Assembly: GCA_022826025.1 (NCBI GenBank)
Contig: JAJDVR010000048.1
Span: forward strand, 1 to 39,451
Direction: 5' to 3'
Length of the DNA stretch: 39,451 bases
Origin: Gemmatimonadota bacterium
GTDB taxonomy: Bacteria > Gemmatimonadota > Gemmatimonadetes > Longimicrobiales > Gaopeijiaceae
Shown here one piece after another: positions 29,257-37,986 of the stretch. Position 1 is the stretch's first letter; each line of letters opens with the position of its first letter. The translations under genes were made by a program, and so were the position numbers. Below the pieces are notes generated by a model. That model made no database searches. It was not told the DNA's origin and was given only the letters and a program-made list of their open reading frames with translations.

Positions 29257-29423
29257 CGAGGACGGAATGAGGGAGGAGAGTCGAGACCGGGGCTTGTGCG
29301 GAAAGCCCCCGGGGCAGCGAAGGGTGCAACGGTACCCCGGGAGTGTGGAAAAGTCAATCGCGGCAAGCGCGCCTGCGTTTCCGGGCGGCTACGGTCCAGT
29401 TCGGATGGCGGGGTACGCCGGGG

Positions 29424-29453
29424 TTGACGGGCCGCGCGGATTTCCGGTAGGTT
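29424..29453 (+). promoter_or_regulatory. Candidate sigma70 promoter for rpmH
   Basis: TTGACG, 18-nt spacer, TAGGTT upstream of rpmH. Confidence 0.4.
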
Positions 29454-29534
29454 CCTCGCCCGTCCCGCGTTCGCCCGGCGGTTGGTACGACTCGCTCGAC
29501 TGGATGCGGGTGGTTCCTTTCACGAACGTTCCTC

Positions 29535-29684
29535 ATGAAACCGACATACAGACCACGGAATCGAAAGAGAAAGAACACCCACGGATTCCGCGCCCGAATG
29601 AGCACGCGGGCAGGCCGCAAGACGCTGTCGAGGCGGCGGAGGAAGGGGCGCCACAGGCTGGTCGTGGAGGTCGGCTCGAAGTAG
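29535..29684 (+). CDS. rpmH: Ribosomal protein bL34 (absent from the supplied ORF track because it is short)
   Basis: Manual translation [49 protein letters not shown]. Confidence 0.96.
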   Translation: MKPTYRPRNRKRKNTHGFRARMSTRAGRKTLSRRRRKGRHRLVVEVGSK

Positions 29685-29737
29685 ACGGCGCAGCCGCCGC
29701 CGAGCCGGGGCTTCCAACCGAAGTATGCTTTACTCCT

Positions 29738-30067
29738 TTGAGACGAATTCGGCGCTCCGGCGAGATCCGGGGGTTGTTGAGGCGGGGGAAGCGAAGGAGG
29801 ACGTCCGAACTCGACGTCTTCCTCGCGGCTTCCGCCACTTCTTGTGCACGCTTCGGGGTGATCGTGCCCAAGCACGGACACGCGATTGTGGATCGCAACC
29901 GTTTGCGGCGTCGGCTGCGTGAGATCGGACGACTCGAAGTGCTGCCGCGGCTGGACACCCACCCTCGGGATCTGGACTTCCTGGTCAGGGCCAGACAGGA
30001 GGCGTACCAGGTGTCGTTCCAGCGGCTCAGGAATCAACTGGTGAAGCTGACCGAGGAGCTACTCTGA
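29738..30067 (+). CDS. rnpA: RNase P protein component (start uncertain)
   Basis: [30 protein letters not shown]...[30 protein letters not shown] at 29738 is the only canonical-position start; the frame is open much further upstream. Confidence 0.85.
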   Translation: MRRIRRSGEIRGLLRRGKRRRTSELDVFLAASATSCARFGVIVPKHGHAIVDRNRLRRRLREIGRLEVLPRLDTHPRDLDFLVRARQEAYQVSFQRLRNQLVKLTEELL

Positions 30068-30072
30068 AGTTC

Positions 30073-30285
30073 TTGCTGAGCGGCATTCGCTTCTATCGGG
30101 CGGCCATCTCTCCGTTGACGCCGCCTGCCTGTCGCTTCGTGCCCAGTTGTTCGGCCTACGCGCTGGAAGCGCTTGAGCGGCATGGAACCCTGCGCGGCTG
30201 CTGGCTGACGCTGCGGCGGCTCTGCCGGTGCCACCCCCTTGGCGGGAAGGGGTTCGATCCGGTGCCTCGAGGACACGCGCGATGA
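30073..30285 (+). CDS. yidD: Membrane protein insertion efficiency factor YidD
   Basis: [34 protein letters not shown]...[15 protein letters not shown]. Confidence 0.95.
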   Translation: MLSGIRFYRAAISPLTPPACRFVPSCSAYALEALERHGTLRGCWLTLRRLCRCHPLGGKGFDPVPRGHAR

Positions 30286-31952
30286 GACCGGAACTTCGCT
30301 TCGTCCTCGCCATCTTCCTGATGATCGGCGTCCTGTTCGGAACCAACCTGCTCTTTCCGCCTCCCCCGGCCCCGGAGGCGCCGGTGCCCGCAGCGGTGGA
30401 GAGCGAGCCCCGGGCCGGGGAGCTGACGGAACCTGCGGCCACGCCGATCACCGGGATTGCGACCGCGGCCGTGCCGGATCCCCCCGTAGTGCCGGAGCGC
30501 CGGATCCGCGTCCGGGGACCGCTCTACGAGTTCGAGTTCAGCAACTACGGGGCACAGTTGCATTCCGCGATACTGCCGGGATTCCGGTCGTTCGCGGATG
30601 ACGGTCCGGTACAGCTTCTCCTGCGCAACGGGCCGGGCGCGCTCGGCAACCGGGTCGCGGTCGCCGGAGATACGCTCGATTTCTCCGCGGTGCCTTTCGA
30701 AGCGTCTCCTGCGGAGGGGCTTACGCTGGTCGAGGGAGATGATTCGCAGGAGCTGAGCTTCACCTTCCGGAGTCCCGACGGGGCAACCGGCTTCGAAATC
30801 CGATACCGCTTCGATCCCGACTCCTATCTGATCGACGTCCGCGGGCGTGTCCTCGGCGTCGATCGAGGTCTTCTGCTTACGGACCTGGGTCAGGGACTGG
30901 CGTTCAACGAAGCGCGCCCCGCCGATGACGAGCAGGCGCTGGCCTACGTGGTCAACCACACCCAGGACGGGATCCGGCAGCGGCCGCTCAGGAATTTCGA
31001 GGAAGATCGGGTCGAGGACGGCCCGCTGCTGTGGGTGGCGCTCAAGAGCAAGTACTTCCTGGCGGCGATGCTGGCCGGGGACGATTGGGAAGCGGAGCGT
31101 TTCCTGGGCGGGGTCTTCGCGCGGCGCCCGGTCGACCTGTACGGCGGGGAGGAGCCGCGGGTATCGGTAACCGCGGCGCAGAGTCTCCTGCCCGACGATT
31201 CATTCGCCTACAGGGTCTACCTGGGGCCGCAGGACTTCACCCGGCTGAGGGCGATCGGCGCCGACCTGGAGGACGTAAATCCGGTCGGATGGAGGTGGCT
31301 GCGGCCCGTCATCCAGCCGTTCGCAGCGATCATCACCACGATCCTCATCTACCTGCACAACCAGTTGGGCTGGGGCTATGGATGGGTGTTGATCCTGTTC
31401 GGGGTCATGATGCGCGTCGTGCTCTTTCCGCTGAACCAGAAGGCCATGCGAGCACAGCTGAGGAACACCGCCGTCGCGCCCATGGTCAAGGAAATCCAGG
31501 CCAAGTACAAGAACGATCCCGAACGGCAGCAGAAGGAGATGATGAAGCTGTACAGGGAACACGGATTCAATCCGCTGGCCGGATGCGTTCCCATGCTCAT
31601 CCCCTTCCCGGTGCTCATCACGCTCTTCTTCGTCTTCCAGAACACCATCGAGCTTCGCGGCGTCTCCTTCCTCTGGCTGCCGGATCTCTCCGCCCCGGAT
31701 CCGCTGTATCTGCTTCCTGTCTTCCTGGGCGTATCCATGTTCCTGCTTCAGTGGGTGAGCATGCGTACGATGGAGCAGGTGAACCCCCAGATGAAGATGA
31801 TGCTGTGGTTCATGCCGATCTTCATGGTATTCATCTTCTTCCAGCTGGCATCGGGGCTGAACCTCTACTATGCGACGGCCAACATCGCCACGTTGCCCCA
31901 GCAGTACTGGATCGCCAGGGAGCGACAGAAGGCGAGGAACAAGGCATCCTAG
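30282..31952 (+). CDS. yidC: Membrane protein insertase YidC
   Basis: [51 protein letters not shown]; periplasmic domain plus C-terminal 60KD_IMP-like core. Confidence 0.96.
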   Translation: MRPELRFVLAIFLMIGVLFGTNLLFPPPPAPEAPVPAAVESEPRAGELTEPAATPITGIATAAVPDPPVVPERRIRVRGPLYEFEFSNYGAQLHSAILPGFRSFADDGPVQLLLRNGPGALGNRVAVAGDTLDFSAVPFEASPAEGLTLVEGDDSQELSFTFRSPDGATGFEIRYRFDPDSYLIDVRGRVLGVDRGLLLTDLGQGLAFNEARPADDEQALAYVVNHTQDGIRQRPLRNFEEDRVEDGPLLWVALKSKYFLAAMLAGDDWEAERFLGGVFARRPVDLYGGEEPRVSVTAAQSLLPDDSFAYRVYLGPQDFTRLRAIGADLEDVNPVGWRWLRPVIQPFAAIITTILIYLHNQLGWGYGWVLILFGVMMRVVLFPLNQKAMRAQLRNTAVAPMVKEIQAKYKNDPERQQKEMMKLYREHGFNPLAGCVPMLIPFPVLITLFFVFQNTIELRGVSFLWLPDLSAPDPLYLLPVFLGVSMFLLQWVSMRTMEQVNPQMKMMLWFMPIFMVFIFFQLASGLNLYYATANIATLPQQYWIARERQKARNKAS

Positions 31953-31992
31953 GTTGTAAGCCCGCCGGCCAGGCAGGGTACAGGGAGCAGGA

Positions 31993-33432
31993 TTGACGGA
32001 CACCATCGTTGCAGCGGCAACCCCGCCGGGGCCCGGGGCCCTCGCTGTGGTACGGATTTCCGGGCCGGGCGCCTTTTCCGTCAGACGCGCGCTTGCGCCG
32101 GACCTTCGTGCCCCCCGAGATCGGCTGGCGATGCTGGCGGGACTGCACGACCCGGAGACCGGAGAGCTCCTGGACCGGGGAATCGTCACCAGCTATCCGG
32201 CGCCCGCCAGCTACACCGGAGAGGACATGGTGGAGATCTCCTGCCACGGCGGATACCTCATCCCGGGCCTCCTCGTGGAGCACGCGCTCGAAGCGGGCGC
32301 CCGCATGGCCGAGCCTGGAGAATTCACCCGGCGGGCCTACCTGAACGGGAAGATGGATCTGCTTCAGGCGGAAGCCGTGTGCGATCTGGTAGCGGGCCGC
32401 AGCCGGGCGCTGCACCGGGTAGCGGTGCATCAGATGGAGCGTGGGCTGTCGGCCAGGATGACGGCGGCCCGCGCTTCCCTGGTCAGACTGGAGGCGCTGC
32501 TCGTCCACCATCTGGACTTTCCGGATGAGGACGAGCCTCCGACGAGCCTCGAGGCGGTGGCCCGGGAGGCGCGGGAGGTGCGTCTCCGGTTGGAGGACGT
32601 GTTGGCCACGGCACCCGAAGGGGAGCTGCTCAGAGAGGGCGCGCTGACCGTCCTGGCAGGGCGCCCCAATTCAGGTAAGTCAAGTATTTTCAATGCCTTA
32701 GTGGGATATGAACGTGCCATCGTGACCGAAGTGCCGGGAACCACGCGAGACGCGCTTGAGGCCACGGTGTCGTTGGGGGGCTATCCATTCCGGCTTGTGG
32801 ACACTGCCGGGCTCCGGGAAACCGGGGAGCGCGTCGAGGCACTGGGGATCGAGGTTGCCCGCCGCTATCTGGCGCGGGCGGACCTGGTGCTGTATTGCGC
32901 GGAGACAGGCGAAGCGGTGTCGGAAGCCGATCTGGGTTTTCCGGGCGAGCGCGATTGCCCGTTGCTGGTTCTGGAAACCAAGGCCGATCTGGCCCGGCGG
33001 GGCAACGGCACCGCGCGCAAGTACGTCAATGCTCGGGAGAACGGAAGTTCCGATACGGAGGGCGGGACAGATCGCCCCCGTGCGGGCGCCGCGGATGACG
33101 GCCGAGGGCTGCCTCGCCGGATCGCCACCTCCGTGGTCACGGGGGAGGGACTGGAGGAGTTGGGCCGAGTCCTTCCAGGGATGGTCTTCGGAGGGCTGGT
33201 CCAGGCAAACGCGGACACGCCGGTCGTGACCCGCAGGCGGCACCGACGCGCCCTCGAACGGGCGGTAGAGGAGCTGGATGCGTTTGAGCGCGCTCTGGCG
33301 AACGGGATTCCGGCTGAAGTGGCTGCAACCCATCTGAGGCCGGCGGAGACGGCTCTGGAAGAGGTCCTCGGAATCGTTACCCTGGATGAGGTGCTCGACC
33401 GGGTGTTCCGCGACTTCTGCATCGGCAAGTAG
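31993..33432 (+). CDS. mnmE: tRNA modification GTPase MnmE
   Basis: DTIVAAATPPGPGALAVVRISGPGA; GRPNSGKSSIFNAL; VPGTTRDALEA; C-terminal FCIGK. Confidence 0.96.
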   Translation: MTDTIVAAATPPGPGALAVVRISGPGAFSVRRALAPDLRAPRDRLAMLAGLHDPETGELLDRGIVTSYPAPASYTGEDMVEISCHGGYLIPGLLVEHALEAGARMAEPGEFTRRAYLNGKMDLLQAEAVCDLVAGRSRALHRVAVHQMERGLSARMTAARASLVRLEALLVHHLDFPDEDEPPTSLEAVAREAREVRLRLEDVLATAPEGELLREGALTVLAGRPNSGKSSIFNALVGYERAIVTEVPGTTRDALEATVSLGGYPFRLVDTAGLRETGERVEALGIEVARRYLARADLVLYCAETGEAVSEADLGFPGERDCPLLVLETKADLARRGNGTARKYVNARENGSSDTEGGTDRPRAGAADDGRGLPRRIATSVVTGEGLEELGRVLPGMVFGGLVQANADTPVVTRRRHRRALERAVEELDAFERALANGIPAEVAATHLRPAETALEEVLGIVTLDEVLDRVFRDFCIGK

Positions 33433-33560
33433 GTTTCGTGTGGCGGGAGGCACCGCGAGAGAAGGATGTATGGGCTCGGCGCGAGCGAGACAAGTTGTTG
33501 ATGGCGTTGATGTTATAGTGTGTCCTGGGCTGCTCCGGCGGACGAGACGGAAAGCGCGGA

Positions 33561-35513
33561 TTGCAGATAGTGGATAGAACATATGACGTGATCGTGGTGG
33601 GCGGAGGCCACGCCGGGGCTGAGGCAGCGGCGGCAGCCGCGCGCCTCGGAACCCGGGTTCTGCTGATCACCCCGGACCTTGCGCGCATCGGACAGATGAG
33701 CTGCAATCCTGCGATCGGAGGCATTGCGAAGGGCGTCGTTGCGCGTGAGGTCGACGCGCTCGGGGGGGTCATGGGACGGGCCACGGACGCGGCACGCATT
33801 CACTTTCGCATGCTCAACCGCTCCAAGGGTCCGGCCGTGTGGGGTCCGCGCGCGCAGTGCGACCGGACCCTGTATTCGCTGGCGGTGCGACGAGTGCTGG
33901 AAGAGCTGTCGACGCTGGATCTCTTTCAGGATATGGTTTCCGATCTCGTGCTACAGTGCGACCGGATCGCCGGTGTGCGGACGCGCACCGGACTAGAGTT
34001 CCGGGCCCCGGCCGTGGTCATCACGACAGGGACATTTCTTCGCGGCCGCATTCATGTCGGCTTGGGAGCCGGGGTGGAGGGGGGGCGCGCCGGAGAAGAA
34101 GCCTCCGTCGAGCTGGCCTGTGCGCTCGAGGGTCGCGAGTTGGAGGTGGCGCGTTTCAAGACGGGTACGCCGCCCCGCATCGATGGCCGGTCCGTGGACT
34201 ACGGGAAGCTGGAAGAGCAACCGTCGGAAGCCGGGGGGGTTCGCTTCTCCGCGTTCGTCCACGAGGAGTTTCCGGGCGAGCGTCCCTGCTGGATTACGTG
34301 GACGGGGAAGGAACTAAGGGACATCGTGCAGGAAAACCTCGAGCGGAGCGCCCGGTTTGGCGGGGACATCGCGGGCCGGGGGCCGCGGTACTGTCCGTCC
34401 ATCGAAGACAAGATCGTCCGGTTTCCGGACGCACGCGGGCACCAGGTGTTTCTGGAGCCTGAGGGGTTGGACACGACCGAACTCTATGTGAACGGGTTGT
34501 CGACTTCCTTGCCCCCGGAAGTGCAGCTCCGTTTCCTGCGGAGCGTACCTGGTTTGGAGCGGGTGCGCATGACCCGTAGCGGGTACGCGATCGAGTACGA
34601 CTACTTCCTTCCGCATCAGCTGCGGCACTCCTTGGAGGTGAAGTCGGTAGCGGGACTCTTCTTTGCCGGGCAGATCAACGGCACAACGGGCTACGAAGAA
34701 GCCGCCGGGCAGGGATTGGTGGCCGGTGCAAACGCCGGCCTGGCCGCCCTGGGGGAGGCGCCTTTCATTCTGGAGCGCGACCAGGCGTACATTGGTGTGC
34801 TGATCGACGACCTGGTCACCAAGGGGGTGGATGAACCCTATCGACTCTTCACCTCGCGTGCGGAATTTCGGCTGCTGCTCCGCCAGGACAACGCACTCGC
34901 GCGCCTGGGACCGGTAGCGCGCGAAAGGGGTCTGTTATCTCCCAGCCAGACCCGGGTGCTTGAGCAGCGCCTGGAAACGGAACGGCGTCTGATCGAGTGG
35001 TTTCGATCGACGCGCCTGGAGCCGGAACAGGTGAACGACGCGTTGGCGGAAGCGGGATCGAGCCCATTGCGCACTCCCGCACGAGCGGTGGAGTTATTGA
35101 GAAGGCCGGAGGTGAGGTCGGATGCGCTGATTCGGGCGGCCAATGCGTCGTTTGTTGAAGATGGTTGGGAGGAGGCCCTGCCGGCTGTCGAGGTCGACCT
35201 GAAATACAAGGGATATGTCCAGCGCGAGCGGGATCGAGCGGCCGCTCTTCGGGCGCGTGCGGCATTCCGGATTCCGCAAGACATCGTGTACGAAGGTCTG
35301 GTGACGCTGTCGCACGAGGCCCGCGAAAAGCTCGATCAGGTACGACCGGCCACCTTGGCGCAGGCCTCGAGGGTCTCGGGTGTCTCGCCGGCGGATCTTC
35401 AGAACCTCGTCATGGAGATCCGGAAGCAGGGGAGCGCCGCTTCAGAGCGTTTCACGGGAAACATGACGGTGAAACAAGGTCGTAGAACGGACCGTGTTTC
35501 ACGGGAAACATGA
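33561..35513 (+). CDS. mnmG: tRNA uridine-5-carboxymethylaminomethyl modification enzyme MnmG
   Basis: YDVIVVGGGHAGAEAAAAAARLG; GQMSCNPAIGGIAKGVVAREVDALGG; GQINGTTGYEEAAGQGLVAGANA. The C-terminal tail is encoded by the parS-containing repeats. Confidence 0.97.
   Translation: MQIVDRTYDVIVVGGGHAGAEAAAAAARLGTRVLLITPDLARIGQMSCNPAIGGIAKGVVAREVDALGGVMGRATDAARIHFRMLNRSKGPAVWGPRAQCDRTLYSLAVRRVLEELSTLDLFQDMVSDLVLQCDRIAGVRTRTGLEFRAPAVVITTGTFLRGRIHVGLGAGVEGGRAGEEASVELACALEGRELEVARFKTGTPPRIDGRSVDYGKLEEQPSEAGGVRFSAFVHEEFPGERPCWITWTGKELRDIVQENLERSARFGGDIAGRGPRYCPSIEDKIVRFPDARGHQVFLEPEGLDTTELYVNGLSTSLPPEVQLRFLRSVPGLERVRMTRSGYAIEYDYFLPHQLRHSLEVKSVAGLFFAGQINGTTGYEEAAGQGLVAGANAGLAALGEAPFILERDQAYIGVLIDDLVTKGVDEPYRLFTSRAEFRLLLRQDNALARLGPVARERGLLSPSQTRVLEQRLETERRLIEWFRSTRLEPEQVNDALAEAGSSPLRTPARAVELLRRPEVRSDALIRAANASFVEDGWEEALPAVEVDLKYKGYVQRERDRAAALRARAAFRIPQDIVYEGLVTLSHEAREKLDQVRPATLAQASRVSGVSPADLQNLVMEIRKQGSAASERFTGNMTVKQGRRTDRVSRET
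35448..35463 (+). promoter_or_regulatory. parS-like site 1
   Basis: CGTTTCACGGGAAACA; two mismatches to consensus TGTTTCACGTGAAACA. Confidence 0.75.
35449..35479 (+). repeat. 31-bp direct repeat, copy 1
   Basis: GTTTCACGGGAAACATGACGGTGAAACAAGG, identical to copy 2 at 35496-35526, 47-bp offset. Confidence 0.97.
35495..35510 (+). promoter_or_regulatory. parS-like site 2
   Basis: TGTTTCACGGGAAACA; one mismatch to consensus TGTTTCACGTGAAACA; upstream of parAB. Confidence 0.88.
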
Positions 35514-35526
35514 CGGTGAAACAAGG
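35496..35526 (+). repeat. 31-bp direct repeat, copy 2
   Basis: GTTTCACGGGAAACATGACGGTGAAACAAGG. Confidence 0.97.
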
Positions 35527-35872
35527 CGCATCTCGGGAGTTCGAAATCGGGTTCCTGGTGGGGGTCCTCGTTGGAGAGGGACATTTCGGTGGAGATGGGC
35601 GGCAGCCGCACGTCACACTCCGCATGCATACCGACCACAAGGCGCTCTTCGACTGGATCATGGAGCACTTCCCCGGAGGAAAGCTGTACGGTCCCTACCG
35701 GCACGGCGGACGGCAGTACTACCAATGGATGGCGCGCGGATCCTTCCTCCGGGAACACCTGGTTCCCTTGCTGGACCGGTATCTGGACGAAAAGCTGGAC
35801 GCAAAGGCCGCCCTCCGCTTCCAGGCCATGAAAGCGCGGTACTTTCCTGATTCGGACGCCGTCGCAGGCTAG
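35510..35872 (+). CDS. LAGLIDADG homing endonuclease-like small protein (single motif)
   Basis: FEIGFLVGVLVGEGHFGGDGRQPHVTLRMHTDHKALFDWI...YYQWMARG matches the LxGhhxGEGxF LAGLIDADG pattern. ATGA overlap with mnmG. Confidence 0.75.
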   Translation: MTVKQGASREFEIGFLVGVLVGEGHFGGDGRQPHVTLRMHTDHKALFDWIMEHFPGGKLYGPYRHGGRQYYQWMARGSFLREHLVPLLDRYLDEKLDAKAALRFQAMKARYFPDSDAVAG

Positions 35873-36046
35873 CAGTCTCCTGGATCAGTCCGCGCGCACC
35901 GAGACCGGCGAGGCGCCGGGCTGGCAGAAGCGCTTGAAGGCCGAATAGCAGCGCTATTGGGCCGAAAGGGATCGTAGAGCACGCGATCCAGCGCGGATGC
36001 ATCGCCGCTCGAATGCCGGGCGGAGTTGTCCAGGGGCTGCCACCTG

Positions 36047-36079
36047 CGCTGTCCGGCGTCGGGCCGGAGCAGGACAGCG
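36047..36079 (+). other. Inverted repeat/hairpin in parA upstream region
   Basis: CGCTGTCC (36047-36054) ... GGACAGCG (36072-36079), perfect 8-bp arms. Confidence 0.5.
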
Positions 36080-36269
36080 AGCCCATGCCAGGATGACCTG
36101 CAATCAGGCGCAAAGCCACATGCCGGCGACGCGCATCCACCTTTTCCGCAAACCGGGGGGCCGGTAGCTTTCCAGTGCGACCTCTTCCCCGAATTCGGAG
36201 TTCGACCCAGGGAACCTGCCCGTGTTGTGGAGAAATCTCGCCCCCGGAAAGAGCTGACCACTGCTAGCC

Positions 36270-37064
36270 ATGTCCAGAGTCATCACCATCGCCAACCAGA
36301 AGGGGGGCGTAGGCAAGACCACAACTGCGATCAACCTGGGAGCTGCGTTAGCGGTGGCTGAACAGCGCACGCTGGTCATCGACATGGATCCACAGGCCAA
36401 TGCAAGCAGCGGATTGGGCCTCTGGAGCCATGATCAGGTCTCCGGCATGTACGACGTCATGATCGGGGGGCGCTCGATCGAGGAATCAAGGGTTCGTCAG
36501 CTTCACTTTCCCTACCTGGACATGGTCGGCACCACGCGCGACCTGGCCGGCGCAGAGATCGAACTGGTAGGCGTGGAGGCCCGTGAATCCGTTCTGCGTA
36601 CGGCACTTGAGCCCATTCGCGACGATTACGACTACATTCTCGTGGACTGTCCCCCTTCGCTGGGACTCCTGACGCTCAACACCCTCACCGCGGCCGACTC
36701 CGTACTCATCCCGATTCAGTGCGAGTTCTACGCGCTGGAAGGCCTCAGCCAGCTTCTCAACACAGTGCGAATTGTACAGCGGGGGCTCAACACGGGCCTG
36801 GAGATCGAGGGCGTGCTCCTGACGATGTTCGACAAGCGGCTCAACCTCTCGAAACAGGTCGCCCGGGAAGCCCGCGAGTACTTTGGGGACAAGGTCTTCA
36901 CGAACGCGATTCCCAGGAACGTTCGGCTTGCCGAGGCGCCGAGCTTCGGCAAGCCCATCATCGTATACGATGTCCTCTCAGCTGGAGCCCGTTATTACCT
37001 CCGTCTGGCGAGGGAAGTCATTCAGCGACGCAACACCGGATTACCGGGACGGGAGCCCGCGTAG
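36270..37064 (+). CDS. parA: Chromosome partitioning ATPase ParA/Soj
   Basis: MSRVITIANQKGGVGKTTTAINLGAAL; DYDYILVDCPPSLGLLTLNTL. Confidence 0.97.
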   Translation: MSRVITIANQKGGVGKTTTAINLGAALAVAEQRTLVIDMDPQANASSGLGLWSHDQVSGMYDVMIGGRSIEESRVRQLHFPYLDMVGTTRDLAGAEIELVGVEARESVLRTALEPIRDDYDYILVDCPPSLGLLTLNTLTAADSVLIPIQCEFYALEGLSQLLNTVRIVQRGLNTGLEIEGVLLTMFDKRLNLSKQVAREAREYFGDKVFTNAIPRNVRLAEAPSFGKPIIVYDVLSAGARYYLRLAREVIQRRNTGLPGREPA

Positions 37065-37068
37065 CTTC

Positions 37069-37986
37069 ATGAGCGTTGCTCCGAACACTCGACTCGGGCG
37101 CGGCCTGGGCGCCCTGCTTGGGGATCATCTCGATCGGCCCGTGGAAGGCGAAGTCGCACGCCTGCCCCTGGATTCCGTGGGCCGCAACCCCTTCCAGCCC
37201 CGTCGCAAGTTCAAGGAAGAGGAAATCCGGGAACTCGCGGCGTCCATCAGCGCAAACGGATTGCTCCAGCCCGTTCTCGTCAGATCCACGCCCGCACCGG
37301 AGCATTGGGAACTGGTGGCGGGAGAGCGCCGACTTCGAGCTGTGACCAGACTCGGCTGGAGCGAGGTACCGGCAATCGTCCGCGAGGTGGATGACGAAAC
37401 CATGCTTGTGCTGGCGCTCGTAGAGAACCTCCAGCGCCGCAATCTCGGCGCGCTGGAGGAAGCCGAGGGCTACAAGGTGCTTGTGGAGAAATTCAAGCGC
37501 ACTCAGGAGGACATTGCGCTGGCTGTCGGGAAGAGCCGCGCCACGATAACCAACATCCTCCGCCTTCTGAAGCTCCCTGTCGAGGTCCGGCAGTTGCTCG
37601 GGGCGGAGAAGCTCACGCCGGGACACGCGCGGGCGCTTCTCGCCGTCGACGACCAGGAATGGGCCGTCGAGTTGGCTCGAATGGTAGTCGAAGGCGGTTG
37701 GTCCGTCCGCAGGCTGGAGGAGACCGTGCGCTTGAACCCGACGCGTCCGCCTGGCAATGAGGACGCACCGGACCGCCGAAAACGCCGGGCTCGGCAGTCG
37801 GGAACACCGGATCCGGTGCTGCACGCGTTGCAGGAAGAGTTGCGCGCCGCGCTCGGGACACGAGTCGTAGTTCGACGGCAGCGAGGAAGCAAGGGGCGCA
37901 TCGAGATCCCCTTTCACGACGATCGGGATCTCGAACGTGTCTTTGCCCTGGTGTCGGGTCGGGAGGCCGCGGATGTTCTGGAATAG
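37069..37986 (+). CDS. parB: Chromosome partitioning protein ParB/Spo0J
   Basis: RLGRGLGALLGD; LVAGERRLRAVTRLGWSEVPAIVREV; ALVENLQRRNLGALEEAEGY. The track ORF start at 36883 is too early. Confidence 0.96.
   Translation: MSVAPNTRLGRGLGALLGDHLDRPVEGEVARLPLDSVGRNPFQPRRKFKEEEIRELAASISANGLLQPVLVRSTPAPEHWELVAGERRLRAVTRLGWSEVPAIVREVDDETMLVLALVENLQRRNLGALEEAEGYKVLVEKFKRTQEDIALAVGKSRATITNILRLLKLPVEVRQLLGAEKLTPGHARALLAVDDQEWAVELARMVVEGGWSVRRLEETVRLNPTRPPGNEDAPDRRKRRARQSGTPDPVLHALQEELRAALGTRVVVRRQRGSKGRIEIPFHDDRDLERVFALVSGREAADVLE

Noticed and set aside
33493-33517. Promoter upstream of mnmG (TTGTTG ... TATAGT)
   Set aside because: Spacing between candidate -35 and -10 elements is too short for a confident call.
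35873-36269. Group I intron associated with the LAGLIDADG-like ORF
   Set aside because: mnmG is uninterrupted and I could not find convincing group I core (P7/G-site) motifs. Only generic hairpins were seen.
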